DNA of 43,052 bases from Phytophthora quininea (Eukaryota > Oomycota > Peronosporomycetes > Peronosporales > Peronosporaceae). The position numbers and the translations under genes are program-made. Below, in pieces: positions 9,441-19,735 of the stretch. How positions within the stretch are numbered: position 1 is the stretch's first letter; every line of letters begins with the position of its first letter. The stretch is from NCBI GenBank assembly GCA_011947345.1, contig JAAVTG010000360.1:1-43052 (forward strand). The letters are read 5' to 3'. Under the pieces are notes generated by a model, which saw only the letters and a program-made list of their open reading frames with translations, searched no databases and had not been told where the DNA came from.

Positions 9441-10991
9441 GTTCGGCTGGCCCTACGGACTCAAACTCGCTGAAAACGCCAGGGAACCCCAGGCAACGTA
9501 TGGAAGTTTGTGTGTACATGTTTTTCATCGATATGCGGTCGAACGAAACCAGTGTAAAGAGCTCGTCTTTAGCGAACCGCCGCGTCGACAGCATCGTGTA
9601 ATGTTTCACGCACTCTTGAAGCGAGACCATAACTTGCCGCGGCTCTCCTGGGTGGCCGTGCCCAAACGGAAACAGGTGGGGGAACATTCTCGCCAACAAG
9701 TCGCCAGAGGCACCTCCAGATATTTTGTTCGAGCGCTTGACCAGAAATTCTCGGGTGCCGTTTTGGCGTGACGCTAACGAGTGCTCGCGCGAAAGCAGCT
9801 CCTTTGCAGCATCCGATAACCCGATCCGGCGTTCCACAACGCTTACCTCATCACAAGAATTCTCCACCTGCCAAACGTCCGAATGGCCCCGGATGTCTTC
9901 GAGATCTTCGCGCACGCTGTCGTCGATGGCTCGGCCTTCATCTTGTATGCGCTCCAAAATAAGATGTTCAAACAGCTCTGTATCGATCCCGTCGACCCAG
10001 ACAACGTCGTTCCGAACAACGTCGCTGTAGAGACAATTGTTGCGCTTGTAAAAGTTGAATGCGTCTTGCAGCTTCCGCGTTCGAATCTGGTGCATTTTCC
10101 TAACCTTCTCGACCTGTTCGTCTGAGAAATCGCCGACCATCGCAACTCGGAATGCATCGGTACTTGAAATCGACCTCGGTAGCAGCAACACGGGAGGTGA
10201 GGGTGTGCAATCAAACGCTATACAATGCGACCGAATACAGCGATGCCGCCCGCCTCTCATCACACGAGTCATTGCAGCGACCGTGACCAGCTGCGTCATC
10301 ATTCTCTCCGGCAACGTCAGGGACTGCAGGTCGTTCGGCAAGCCCCCAACGAAAAACCCGTTCGCAATAGCAAACTTCGGGATGCGCCCGCGCTCTATTT
10401 CTTTCAAGCAGGTTTGCACACAGTAAACCAGGCCGTCAAGTGCCCTCCTTCACTGGTGTAACAGCGGAAGCTTTTAGGCGCAACCATAACATCGCGCAGG
10501 AAGGTCACACATGCTGGAGCTCTGTACCAATCCAGAAGAGCGCGAGGTAGGGTCCTGTCCAATTCTCCCAAACTACGCCTTATCTTGTTCATGAACATCC
10601 AGTCGGAGGCTTCTTTCCATTCCGCCTCGCATCGAAGCACCAGTGCGTCGCACGCGACGCAGACACACTTATCAAGACACTCTGGCCCCAGCGCCTTTTG
10701 TAGTCTTTCGAGAGCCTTCGCGCGGTCGGAGTCGCTGACAGGCTGCAGGCTGAAGGTCATAATTCCCGCAATAGGTTGCGTTTGCAGGCGCTCCCGATAG
10801 CAGCGTTGGCGAGTCCGGTGCGTTTTCGGGTGGTGAATCGGATTGCCGGTGTCTCTAATGTGGGCTGCAAGGGCAAGTCTTCGGGCTGCGCGCGTACGCC
10901 GACATCTCACCATTTTCGTGGCCAAAGCAGCAGTTGCACGAATGTCAATGTCATCGCTCACTTGTCTGCCACCGTGGGAAGCGTTGTCCAT
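9440..10991 (-). pseudogene. Helitron RepHel N-terminal part (Cys cluster + DUF6570 + start of Helitron-like N)
   Basis: The first frame (10991-10404) is basic, then carries C-V-C-V-A-C...C, a likely zinc-binding knot. After a frame change near 10450 the second frame (about 10450-9440) gives IPKFAIANGFFVGG LP..L..LT, the signature of the DUF6570-type domain that precedes Helitron-like N in many RepHel proteins. Further on come LLARMFPHLFPFGHG and SLQECVKHYTMLSTRRFA, the start of the Helitron-like N domain. The frame is lost again near 9440, a few bases from a perfect 11 bp inverted repeat (9410-9420 / 9425-9435). Confidence 0.75.
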
Positions 10992-11089
10992 AATATCAGC
11001 CTCAGCGCCGGTAGATTGTGCACCACGTGATCCGATGACATTCTTTTATAAGCAGCGTCGAGGCGCCGAAGAAGAACTTCACTGTCGGA

Positions 11090-11737
11090 CTAGTCATCTA
11101 CGTCAGGGTTCGCTCGGGCGGATGCTGCTTCATGGCGCATGGTGCTGCTGCGTTGCACGGCCGCCATCGCTGAGGCTGCGATAGCACGCACGTCCAACTC
11201 GTCGCCAGGATCGAACCTCCTCGAAGAACCACTCTCTGGGAACGAGTTGCCATGAAGCGCTCTCTCCAGCTCGTAGGCAGTATCAAGATGCCGCAACAAG
11301 TCCTCGCTACCCGAGGCGTCGTTAGCACTATCATCTGTGGCCTCGTTGTGAGCTTGTTCAACTGCGCCACGGTGGCTACGTGCCATCGCTGACGAGGCGG
11401 CAGTACGGCGACCTTGGCCACGCCCACTCGATATGTTTTTCGGGCGCTTTGCGTTCCCATGGCCAGCAGTCTCCCTCACCTGTGTTCGCTTCTTACACCC
11501 GCGCCCGCCTTGGCAACGGTCACTTGCCTCGTCGTCACAAGGAGATCCAGATCCACAGGAAACGCCGGCCCCGTGAGAAACTCCAGCTCCACAAACAGCT
11601 CCAGCGCCGCGAGAAATGCCAGCTTCACAAAAACGCCAGCTCCATAAGAAACACCAGCCGCTGCACAAGAAACTCCATTTCCACGAGAAACATCGCCTTC
11701 CCCGACCATTCCTGTCCGCGGGTGTCGTCAAATCCAC
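11090..11737 (-). CDS. Low-complexity open frame upstream of the Helitron
   Basis: An uninterrupted 215-codon frame on the Helitron strand, about 100 bp ahead of the Rep N-terminus. Its first 60 codons translate a degenerate tandem repeat (Gly-Ala-Gly-Val-Ser-like units); the rest is polar, with an acidic block and a C-terminal D-V-R-A-I-A-A-S-A-M segment that loosely echoes D-I-R-A-T-A-A-L-A-T at the start of the Rep frame. It could be the real N-terminus of the Helitron protein, a separate captured fragment, or chance. No known domain seen. Confidence 0.3.
   Translation of the reverse strand: MDLTTPADRNGRGRRCFSWKWSFLCSGWCFLWSWRFCEAGISRGAGAVCGAGVSHGAGVSCGSGSPCDDEASDRCQGGRGCKKRTQVRETAGHGNAKRPKNISSGRGQGRRTAASSAMARSHRGAVEQAHNEATDDSANDASGSEDLLRHLDTAYELERALHGNSFPESGSSRRFDPGDELDVRAIAASAMAAVQRSSTMRHEAASARANPDVDD
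11565..11705. repeat. Degenerate short tandem repeat
   Basis: About seven units of 17-21 bp sharing CCAGCTCCACAAGAAA-like cores follow each other on the plus strand (for example near 11582, 11602, 11619, 11637, 11655, 11675). Units differ at several positions, so the array is old. Confidence 0.5.
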
Positions 11738-12614
11738 GAATGAGGCAGCGGTCTATGGAAACTCAGTTGAGCTTGATGGCCCAGTGTCCCTAGAACAGGG
11801 ACATGAGGACACTTCAACATGGTACAGCGTACCGTGCCGGGGAAGCGCGTTGGCACCTGCCTCGCAGTGGTGGCGGCCGCGGTGGTGGTGGCGGAAGCAG
11901 CGACGGCGCAGCAGTAGCAGCAGCAGGCGTAGAAGCTATTTGGAAGCACCATCGTTTTCGTAGCACTTTATGTTAAAATTTAAAAAAGTTTGCAATGTAT
12001 AGCTGTATGGACGTACCGCATCAGCGTGTGGTGGCTAGCGCACATGCGTGAGCAGGCGGATCGATCAGTCGCAGGGTCGAGCAGGGGCACGAGCAGCAGG
12101 GGTGCGAGCGGGAGCGGGACGGCGCTCCGATGACGCCTCTGATTATTGTCGAATCAGCACATGTTTTTTTCCTTAAATATTCGCCCTGTGACGCGTGTGG
12201 AATGGCACCATCGTTTGAGGCCGCTTGGTAAAAAGATACCGACGGAAATTCGGTATTTTGGCCTTGTGCTGTATCCATGCTCTTGCCAAGGACAACCGTG
12301 TCGCGCTTGTATAGTATAGTTTGTTCAAGTGTCGTACACCGAAAAACTGTGATTCCTCATGGAATACCGATCAATACCGATAAAAATCGCTGGCGTCACG
12401 AAAAATGCCCGTAACGACAGTTCTAAAGAACTGCGAATAGGATTGTCCTGCAACTAAGCAATTCTGGGCCGTCCTACTGTCTGTTTTTCAGTCGGCGGGA
12501 TACGAGGGCAACAATGCAATACAAGACATCTTTTCTCTCAAACTACCAGCAATACCAGCTCGAATACTTCAACGTGCACATGACGCCGTCAAGGACAACA
12601 GTGTACCACAGGAA
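11738..12614. other. Intergenic, repeat-derived
   Basis: No convincing gene. A GC-rich patch (11860-11930) and a 7 bp inverted repeat ATACCGA...TCGGTAT near 12236-12256 are the only visible structures. Confidence 0.4.
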
Positions 12615-13405
12615 ATGCTTGACGTATTGTACGAGGAGGTTCAACGTGCATGGGCGGTGGCCGTATCAATCACACTCCAAGCAATTTGGCTACATCGACT
12701 GAGCAAAATCTACCCAGCCGTACAAGGTCGCACACTCAACTTGCACATTTGCGAGCACGACTTCGTGCTACCATCACGCAGCTGCGGTGGAACAGACAAC
12801 TCACACAGGAAAATGTGGAGCACTACAACAACGGTAATCTCGATACTACTTTCGACTGGGGCTCCATATTCAACAGAGCCTGAGTCAGACAGCCTCGTGG
12901 TTTTCTTCGACGGAGGGTCTGGGGGCAACCCTGGGCCTGGAGGTGCAGGAGCCATTATATACCGTATTTCGAATGAAGTTGAGGCGCCCTTCGTGGAATG
13001 GATCCGTTGTGTGGCGCTGGGTTCGAGGCGCACAGCCAACAATACAGCAGAATTCACGGGGCTGCTCACAGTGCTACGATACGCGTCGCTACACCACCTC
13101 GCACGCCTTCATGTCGTCGGAGACAGTAAGATCATCATTGCCATGATGAGCGACCGAAAGTGACGAAGTTGCTTCGTTTGTATAACACATGCCAACTACT
13201 CGATGACATTTACCACATACAGAAGTGGAGCCATCATTACCGCCGGCACAACAAAGTGGCAGACACATTGGCAAACATTGCTATGGACACACATACAAGC
13301 AGGCAACTGCAAAGATCATCAAGTATCGACCTGAACTGGAGATTTCCAGGAGCATCTCCTCACATACAAAATGACGTGGACCAGTGGAAGAAAGGCCTCC
13401 ATTGA
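12615..13405 (+). pseudogene. RNase H domain relic of a retroelement, probably non-LTR
   Basis: The frame from 12615 begins with EEVQRAWAVAVSITLQAIWLHRL, a helix resembling the segment after the reverse transcriptase in non-LTR elements with a C-terminal RNase H. It continues into FFDGGSGGNPGPGGAGA (first catalytic Asp), NNTAEFTGLL (Glu) and VVGDSKIII (second Asp). A frame change near 13160 (missing base) leads to HNKVADTLANIA, which holds the last Asp of the RNase HI active site. All four acidic residues are present. No reverse transcriptase is seen upstream, so this is a 5'-truncated copy, as expected for target-primed retrotransposition. Confidence 0.65.
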
Positions 13406-14051
13406 ACGACACACGGCAGCTCCGACTACGCGCACGAGCACCAAGCTGAGCAACAGCTTTCTACGTAGGTATATGCAGAGTAGCAAGGTTATTAGCGTTC
13501 AGTCCTAGACAAGTAATGCAATAAACCGCGCCACCACCTCGGTGACGTCGCCCTTCCCCACCAATTGCTCCAATACAACCCGCAATCGTGTCATCAGTGC
13601 TGATGTCTCTAAAGCCAGCTGCAGTTGCAGCCCTTTCATCGTTAGACTTTGGGAATTTCAATGCGAGTCGGTCACTGTAGTTAATCGCACGCCACAGTCA
13701 TCCTGCATTCTGTAGCTGCTAGAGGATCTCCAAGAGGCGGAATGTCGACGCCCAGACACAGCTCAGCGTCTTTAACATCGATGCTGGCCGCATGCGCACG
13801 GCGCACTTTTAAGTACTCTTTTATTTTCGCGTTTTAAAGTAGAATAGGTTTATCTGCGCCAATCACCAGCTCGGATTTCTGCCATGCCGTGGCATGCTGC
13901 CGCATGCTCTCGGTTGAGAATGGGCCTAAAACACCCAAACTTTCCGTTTTTATGAGTGTTGTTTAATGCGCAGGGTAGGGTTAAAAGCCTTTAGAACGGT
14001 TGTGGAAGGCGCCCACGCGGTAGCAAGGCCCCAATCGAGCTCTGTACAGAG
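13406..14051. other. Intergenic, no feature seen
   Basis: No coding frame or structural repeat I can support. The part nearest 14051 presumably belongs to the truncated Ty3/gypsy copy that follows. Confidence 0.4.
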
Positions 14052-14679
14052 TTGCAAGTATCTACTCAGCTGGATACGGTGCTCCTACCGCGCAATCTGA
14101 CGGCCAAGGACAAGCTGGTGAAGTTAGTGGAGGACGAGTTGGCTACGTTACGAGAAAGTTTGCAAGAGATGCACGCGGAGGTCGTCGACCGCAAGGAGAA
14201 GACACACCTGAACCAGCGTACGATGAAGCAAGGAAAGCTGGAGAATTTTGGTGTTGGGGATTACGTCCTCTGGTCGCGCGTCGACGACCGGCTGCGCGGA
14301 AATAAGCTCATGGTGCGCTGGGTGGGGCCATATCGTGTCGTGGCAGCCCGCCAATATTCTTTCCTGATCGAGCGTTTGATCACGTTCAGAGTCCACGGAT
14401 CGCGATTAATTTTTTTATGACTCCAGTCTTGGCGTCAACGAAGAAATCTTGGAACACGTCGGCAAGCAATCGATCGTCATGGCCGTGGAGACCATTCGCG
14501 ACCGTCGTTTCAACAATGCCACACAGCAGTGGGAACTTCTTGTGTCGTGGCACGGCTCATAAGATATTGAAGACTCGTGGGAGCCGTTCGCGAACATGGT
14601 CCACGACGTACAGGTGCTTGTCGCGCAGTACGCAGAGCTGCAGGACGACGCCGAATTGCAGGCTCAGCTAACAGGCTAA
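14052..14679 (+). pseudogene. Ty3/gypsy integrase C-terminus with chromodomain
   Basis: Frame 14052-14420 holds KLENFGVGDYVLWSR, then NKLMVRWVGPYRVV and VHGSRL: the C-terminal (GPY/F) module of Ty3/gypsy integrases, with the GPY written as Gly-Pro-Tyr near 14327. A frame change in a T7 run (about 14408-14414) moves into a frame with EEILEHVGKQSIV, then WELLVSWHGS, DIEDSWEPF and VLVAQYA, a chromodomain typical of chromoviruses that guide integration to modified histones. A TAA splits the chromodomain at about 14560. RT, RNase H and the integrase core are absent, so this is a 3' fragment. Confidence 0.75.
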
Positions 14680-15413
14680 GTTGGCGGCACGGTGACAAGC
14701 ATGTTTTTGCGCGACAGACTCTGAGAGGGCAGTGTAGAGTGTCCGTCACTGCACAGCCTCTAGCGATCTCAGGAGTCTATTTGTTAGCAATAACAGAGAA
14801 TAGATGACCTTCGGCCACTAGCATTTGTGGTTCTCTCGTCTTGGGCCGATTGGAAAAGTACGAAAGTTTCCCTGAGATATATTCCTTGGGTCCTGATGTG
14901 TGGTCTCTGCGCTTCTTTCCAAGCAACAGCATGTATTTGCCTTTAGCATTTCCCCGCATATTCTCCACTTGATGTTGCGCCGACCAAGTTTTTCCTTCGT
15001 GCACTCTTAATATGCTCATTCATTTTACGTTATTGAGTGATATGGTAGCATGAATGTGATCGACACGCGATCCGGGTTGACGGGACAAAAGGCCATAGGT
15101 GAACCTCTGCGCTATGTTAATCATGGCCTCCTGGTGGTCCAGTGGGTTGTGTGGACAGCTCACGAAGTTCATCCCTCCAGTTGGGGTTCGAGGACCTTTA
15201 CGGGCTGCCAAGACCTACAGATAACATGGATAGAGAAACCAGAGCACGGTTGGTAGGTAATTAGGACAGCATTAGTCGCGATTATTCTCTTTAGACGCGA
15301 AGGTAGAAGGCCACAGCAGGAATATCAACGTGGAACGGAAATTAGTGTTCACCAAGTAATCGGAAGTAACTCAATATTCCATAATAATAATAAAAAAACA
15401 ATGGTGAGACTTC
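14680..15413. other. 3' flank of the gypsy relic, possible LTR start
   Basis: A purine-rich tract (GAGAGGGCAG, about 14723-14732) followed by TGTAGAGTGTCC could be a polypurine tract and LTR start, as expected just after the chromodomain stop. No matching second LTR is in the window, so the LTR end cannot be set. The rest to 15413 shows no gene. Confidence 0.3.
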
Positions 15414-15914
15414 CTAGAAACTCAACTTGCCATCATATTCTTCAGGGCCCCTAAGTACACTAGTACTCGTGAAGTGTTTCATACTTGAGAGGCCCCTTGC
15501 CGTAATAGGATAAGTAGGCCCCGGACTGCTCCCAGTTCTTGTGCTCCCCATCTGGCGTCCGGAGAGACCCTTACCTACAATCCCCAGTATAACGTTGGCT
15601 TCTTCCGGCTTTACGTCCATGATGTACTTCCAGACGAAGAACTTTATCCTCCAGGCTTTCCTCACTGTTGCATCGGCCGCAGCTTTCACCTTGGTTGCTA
15701 CGGTCTTCAGAGAGCTGAGTTCGCCTCCCACTCGTTCTTCATCAGCCGCAGGGTCGTCTTTGTTGTGGTCAACTCGCAGAAAGCGTCGGCCCACCGAATG
15801 GACTTCGATTGGGGAGTTAGCGGTGATCGTCTTGTCTTCGGAGTTCGCAGCAACGGCATTGGAACTTGCTAGAAAGGTTACTGTAGCCACGAGAAGGACG
15901 AGAAAGATGCGCAT
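15414..15914 (-). CDS. Secreted RXLR-dEER effector, 166 aa
   Basis: Start is the ATG at 15914, which directly gives a signal peptide: a charged N-terminus and hydrophobic core (about residues 3-16), with likely cleavage after the Ala-Val-Ala near residue 22. An RFLR motif lies at residues 44-47 and DEER at 58-61, the correct order and spacing for RXLR effectors, which oomycetes secrete and deliver into plant cells. Residues about 66-115 look helical with W88, W95 and Y97, possibly a reduced WY-like fold; the last 50 residues are Gly/Ser-rich and lack further WY units. The frame is intact to the stop, with a weak CATT-like initiator about 45 bp upstream. The gene stands alone among transposon relics, the usual setting for this class. 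The plant target cannot be told from sequence. Confidence 0.85.
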   Translation of the reverse strand: MRIFLVLLVATVTFLASSNAVAANSEDKTITANSPIEVHSVGRRFLRVDHNKDDPAADEERVGGELSSLKTVATKVKAAADATVRKAWRIKFFVWKYIMDVKPEEANVILGIVGKGLSGRQMGSTRTGSSPGPTYPITARGLSSMKHFTSTSVLRGPEEYDGKLSF

Positions 15915-16472
15915 TCTTCTGGGCTTGAGTTCTCGCTGGAGAGAGCGTTTTGAAATGGGCACAAGACGGACGGACGTCCGATGGACAAGGTCCCTGCCAT
16001 CTGCCCCCGTGCAAATGGTTTGCCGATCCCAAGCACAGGAGGTAGCAAGTGTACGGGTTTCTGTCAATGCAGTAGTCCACGAAGCGGTTGCCTTTGGGTT
16101 CCTGAGGGTGCTCTACGCCTGGAATTTCGCTATCTGGAGATGAAGCCCATGCCAAACGTTGGCTGTGTTGCCATCGTGAGTTTTAGAGATATCCAAGCTT
16201 GCCTGTAAACAGCTAAACAACAGAGGAAGTCGGGTCGCTCCTGTAGTACAGCACATCTACTTCGACGTATCCGGATTCTGAGTAAAAACACTACCAGACG
16301 GGAAGGTTGGTCTTGCACTACTGGCACCTCATAACACATTGAGGACTGTGCCCCAGGACACCATGAACACGGGGAAGCTTTACTAGACTTAATTGTGCTT
16401 CCTACCTGTTTGTTTTACAGTTATGTAAGCTAAAACCTTTCAGGCGGGACCTCGTTGGAGGGTGATCACTTC

Positions 16473-17462
16473 CAGAGGATCGGATTATCCAAAGTATTGT
16501 ACATCAGTAATACAATGCAAATACAATACTTTAAAATAGTAATACTAATACTAGCATATTTGTCAAAAGTATTTGTATTAATATCAGTAATACCGATTCA
16601 GCTTTTTGTATTACATCTACTTCTCTTGATGATACTTTGTAAGTCCAATCCCCGATTCCAGATTAAGATTTTGCACAACTCAACTTCTAGGGGATCCAAA
16701 AGAGACGAGTTTTCGTTGTCTTTTCACATTTCATTATTAATTCACCTTTAAAGGTCCCAACTGATAAGAATTTGTATTGCGCGAGGCCCTGGGCACGAAG
16801 ATCAATTCCCTGCTCGGCCCTATGCAACAAACCAAGCAATCGGAAGTCACTTCGAGAACAGGCGAGTATGGGGTGACTAGCTATAGTGTAACTTATTAGA
16901 TGCTGCACACCAGCCTTCCAGTACATTTATACGAGCCATGGTCAGTTTGAGCTCGCCTGAACATGTTCTTACACAACAAACCCTTGACAGTATCTGTTGC
17001 CAAGATTACAGGCTCTATGATCTTTATCTGCGCCTCTCCATTCTTGTTAACGATATCTGGCTGGTTCGTGTAGACTGACTGGACCAACTCAAATGCGTGG
17101 TGTCTTCATGGATCTGGCGCTTGCCACGCTTCTCCCATTAGTACATCGCAGTCGTCCAGCACATTTACACGAACCACAGCTTGTCCGAGCTCGCCTGTAC
17201 ACGTTCTTGTGTCACAAACACCTGACAAGTCTTCACTGCTAAAACCACAGGTTCTTGACGCTCGTCTCCGAAACAACTTCTTCAGACGTTTCACCGCTCG
17301 TTTGGCTAAAGTATCATCGAAGTATTAATACAATTTGTACTACACTACTATATGGCTCTATCATTCTCAAAGGTATCGTGGTATATGAATAATAGTAGCA
17401 GTATAATTCTTGTATCAATAATCCTAATACTACTCGATTTTTCCCGCTAATCCGAATCTCTG
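16473..17462. mobile_element. Non-autonomous element with hAT-like inverted ends
   Basis: Left end CAGAGGATCGGATTATCC (16473-16490) and right end, reverse complement, CAGAGATTCGGATTAGCG (17445-17462) match at 14 of 18 positions. The next 100 bp on each side are AT-rich and carry many AGTATT/AATACT motifs in both orientations, typical subterminal transposase sites. CAGRG ends are typical of hAT elements, but no 8 bp target duplication is visible (ATCACTTC versus CTCGTGGA). No transposase inside. Confidence 0.5.
16915..17300. repeat. Diverged tandem duplication inside the 990 bp element
   Basis: The segment at about 16918-17050 recurs at about 17158-17290 in the same orientation: both share ACATTTA-ACGA-CCA, GAGCTCGCCTG-ACA-GTTCTT and later CTGACA/CTTGACAGT and ACAGG-TCT blocks, offset about 240 bp. 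On the minus strand both halves read as similar peptide fragments (EPV-LA-x-T) with stops, so the duplicated unit derives from a coding sequence I cannot identify. Confidence 0.45.
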
Positions 17463-17879
17463 CTCGTGGATCTTCCCGACGACGATGCTGTCACCTGGAC
17501 CGCGTCAACACAGCACTGCATAATCAGCGCCCCGTCATCAGCGTCGCCTTCAAAATCTCAGCCAACCGGAGGGGTTCAATAACTTCACATCGCATTTTGC
17601 ATTAGTGCGCAAGCGTCATACCGCGCCGGACACTTGTCACTGCCAGCTACAACGTACTTCAATCCAAGAGAGCGAACTCTATCACGAAGACCACTTTACT
17701 GAGTCCAGACTTTCGAGTGATAGTTGAGACGTGTTGACACGCACAGCCATGGCGACGCCAGCGTTGACAGTGCCAAGACAGACACTTGATGTTTGTTTTA
17801 AGCTCACTAATTTGTGCGTGTTCTCTGTGTGATTCACCAGATTTCCCGCGGCTTGTTCTTGTAGGCACCCTAGCGGACA

Positions 17880-18240
17880 ACATTTTGCTCAAATGGCGAC
17901 AGAAATCCATCCACGCCTCCTGACCATTGAGGTTTTGGCCCCCGAACTACGTCAGCTTCTTGTGGACCATTCCACCACACGATTCCAACAACATCGCAGC
18001 AATCTCTTCCTGGCATTTCCATGAACTAATTTGAATATTGCCTGGGGTCGTCCGGACATCTTTGCAGGGGCCCCATGAAGGCGGAGACTCTAACGACCGT
18101 CACCACGGTAGCTTGCAGAACCAGAAAAGTTGAATTGCAGACTCGATCTGTGGTGGTGGGGATCACAAAATCCTTGAAAAGGTCCATAAACGCAGTGACA
18201 TCCATTGCCACCATACCGGATTTCTCGTCTAAGCTGCTTT
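17880..18240 (-). pseudogene. Relic of a dispersed oomycete family, copy 1
   Basis: This segment matches 34440-34800 in the same orientation over about 350 bp with many short identical blocks (for example CTTCTTGTGGACCATTCCA, TAGCTTGCAGAACCAG, GCAGTGACATCCAT). On the minus strand both encode VAMDVTAFMDL...F and CDVV/WNGPQEA pieces with stops. The conserved peptide suggests a former protein-coding family of unknown function. Confidence 0.45.
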
Positions 18241-18470
18241 ATGTCGTAGCATCAGATCTATCGTCGAGGAATTCAAATGGTGTGATGCTCTAGAGCGATA
18301 GCATTAGTGTCTTTTGGCAGTTCGAAACCCACTTAACGTATTATCAACAGTATTGCCGATTCATCGTAATGGAGTTCAGCTCTCTGTTGGTAGTTGGATT
18401 GGCAGTGCATTATGAAGGAGCTCATCATTCCTGGAATGCTTAGCGTTTCGGTTGGGTCCCCCTGAACAGA

Positions 18471-19220
18471 ATGTCATTTCGCAGTTCGGCAGGTCGACAT
18501 AGGCGCTTGAGCCCACGGCTTCAGCATGACACGGTGGAGCCGTTCGCGCAGCTCGAGCCAGCTATCGACGCCGAAGAAGCTGCCATCAAGTTCAAACCTT
18601 CGCTCGTCATCAAGTCAGGGTGTCAGCCGTACCCTGCCGTGAACGCTGCTGGCGAATTAACGCCGGACTGAATGGAACAGGGAAACCTGCCACTCGGATC
18701 GCAAGTGTACAGTCGGTCCATGCTTTATAGCGGCAAGTGGGCTATCATGTACGCCTGGTACTTCCCGAGGGATATCGTTGACCCCATTCCCTTCTTCATA
18801 CCGCTCTTCAAGTCTGGCAGTCGCCACCGCTGGCTGCACATGGTCGTTTGGTTGGACGATGTGGCTCTCGAGATGCCGACAGTGTTCGCCATCTCGTCCC
18901 AAGCAGTCATTGAGAAACCCGTGAAGGAGGCCCACCTGGACAGCACCACCCCGACAATGATGATCGAAGACAATCTCAAGTTTGGCTATCGCCAGGTAGT
19001 GCCAACCACCGAGAGCGGTGCATTCCAAGACTTGATCCAATGGGAACAAATGACGGACGAGGTCCGAGAAGCACTGGAGACGGCGGATTTCAGCGACGAC
19101 TTTGACGAAAACAAGGTGCCTTTCGTCGACGCCTTCTTCGAAGACAACCTCAAGAGTGCATCGACGTACTACGTCTACGTACGCCGTCGTCACTCAGAGC
19201 TCCACTCGATTTGGGAGTAA
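18471..19220 (+). pseudogene. NLP (necrosis and ethylene-inducing-like protein) pseudogene
   Basis: One frame shows the NLP layout: DTVEPFAQ, FKPSLVIKSGCQPYPAVNAAG, GSQVYSRS, KWAIMYAWYFPRD, VVWLD and a conserved C-terminus. Breaks seen: an in-frame TGA at 18669-18671 in the first quarter; no signal peptide in frame upstream (in-frame TAG at 18441-18443); the second cysteine of the N-terminal pair is missing; and the central heptapeptide, GHRHDWE in cytotoxic members, reads GSRHRWL, so the Asp and Glu that help hold the metal ion are replaced. Known family role: secreted proteins that bind plant sphingolipids and, when active, damage dicot membranes. This copy should be neither secreted nor cytolytic. 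An ATG directly follows the stop, but a product from there would lack the N-terminal part. Confidence 0.85.
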
Positions 19221-19224
19221 CGTG

Positions 19225-19689
19225 GGCAAAATGTACTTCTTGTCGTGCATGCAATTTCGAGTGAGTTCGTTAGAGGAAGAATCGATAGCGCGGTTCCATT
19301 GAGTAAGCTGGAGTACATTTCACTCTAATCCCGATGATCACACGTTCATTGCTGAAATTGTTGTATGAGTAGCAACGCCTCTCTCAATTTAGAAAACGAA
19401 TTGAAGTTTGTCTCCTCATATCGTAATTGGCCCCAGGAAGCCTTGAATCGAGACCTTGAAGTCACGAACACGACACGATCAAGCCCGCTTTGGCGAGGAG
19501 ATATTGGCGCCAATGGATCCACCACCAACATCCTGTTACTTGTTCAAATATCCATTATTAAGCATTTATCCCCATATTCATCAAAATTCCTCGTCTCGTA
19601 TAATTCTACTTCAATGTCTCTCATGTAAATTCTCCTTCCAATTCAAATCACTATACAAAACCGTAATTCGCACCCCTCTCCTATCTCTC
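19225..19689. other. Intergenic, no feature seen
   Basis: NLP 3' flank and upstream region of the polymerase gene; AT-rich and pyrimidine-rich toward 19690. No gene seen. Confidence 0.5.
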
Positions 19690-19700
19690 CATTCTGCATT
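19690..19700 (+). promoter_or_regulatory. Oomycete initiator for the Pol epsilon gene
   Basis: CATTCTGCATT matches the core of the oomycete initiator CATTYYNCAWTT and lies 36 bp before the ATG at 19736 after a pyrimidine-rich stretch. Likely transcription start region. Confidence 0.55.
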
Positions 19701-19735
19701 CCGCGCGCTTTTTGGTCATTCTGCAACGGACGCCC

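Larger units (their letters stand above)
4942..10991 (-). mobile_element. Degenerate autonomous Helitron (Rep/helicase)
   Basis: Seen in order along the minus strand: an N-terminal region with a CVACDALVLRC cysteine cluster, a DUF6570-like segment, Helitron-like N domain, HUH endonuclease motif, YxxxY catalytic tyrosines, and a PIF1-type helicase with Walker A, Walker B and later motifs. This order defines the rolling-circle RepHel protein of Helitrons. The coding line is broken by at least two in-frame stops (TAG at 8400-8402 and 7405-7407) and about eight frame changes (near 10450, 9440, 9135, 7737, 6950, 6440, 6255, 5690), so it cannot be active as written, though some shifts fall in homopolymers. 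The ends (5' TC, 3' CTRR) could not be fixed; the element probably extends beyond these limits. Confidence 0.85.

Noticed and set aside
16473..17462. hAT copy with an 8 bp target duplication
   Set aside because: The flanks ATCACTTC and CTCGTGGA do not match, so only the inverted ends are claimed.
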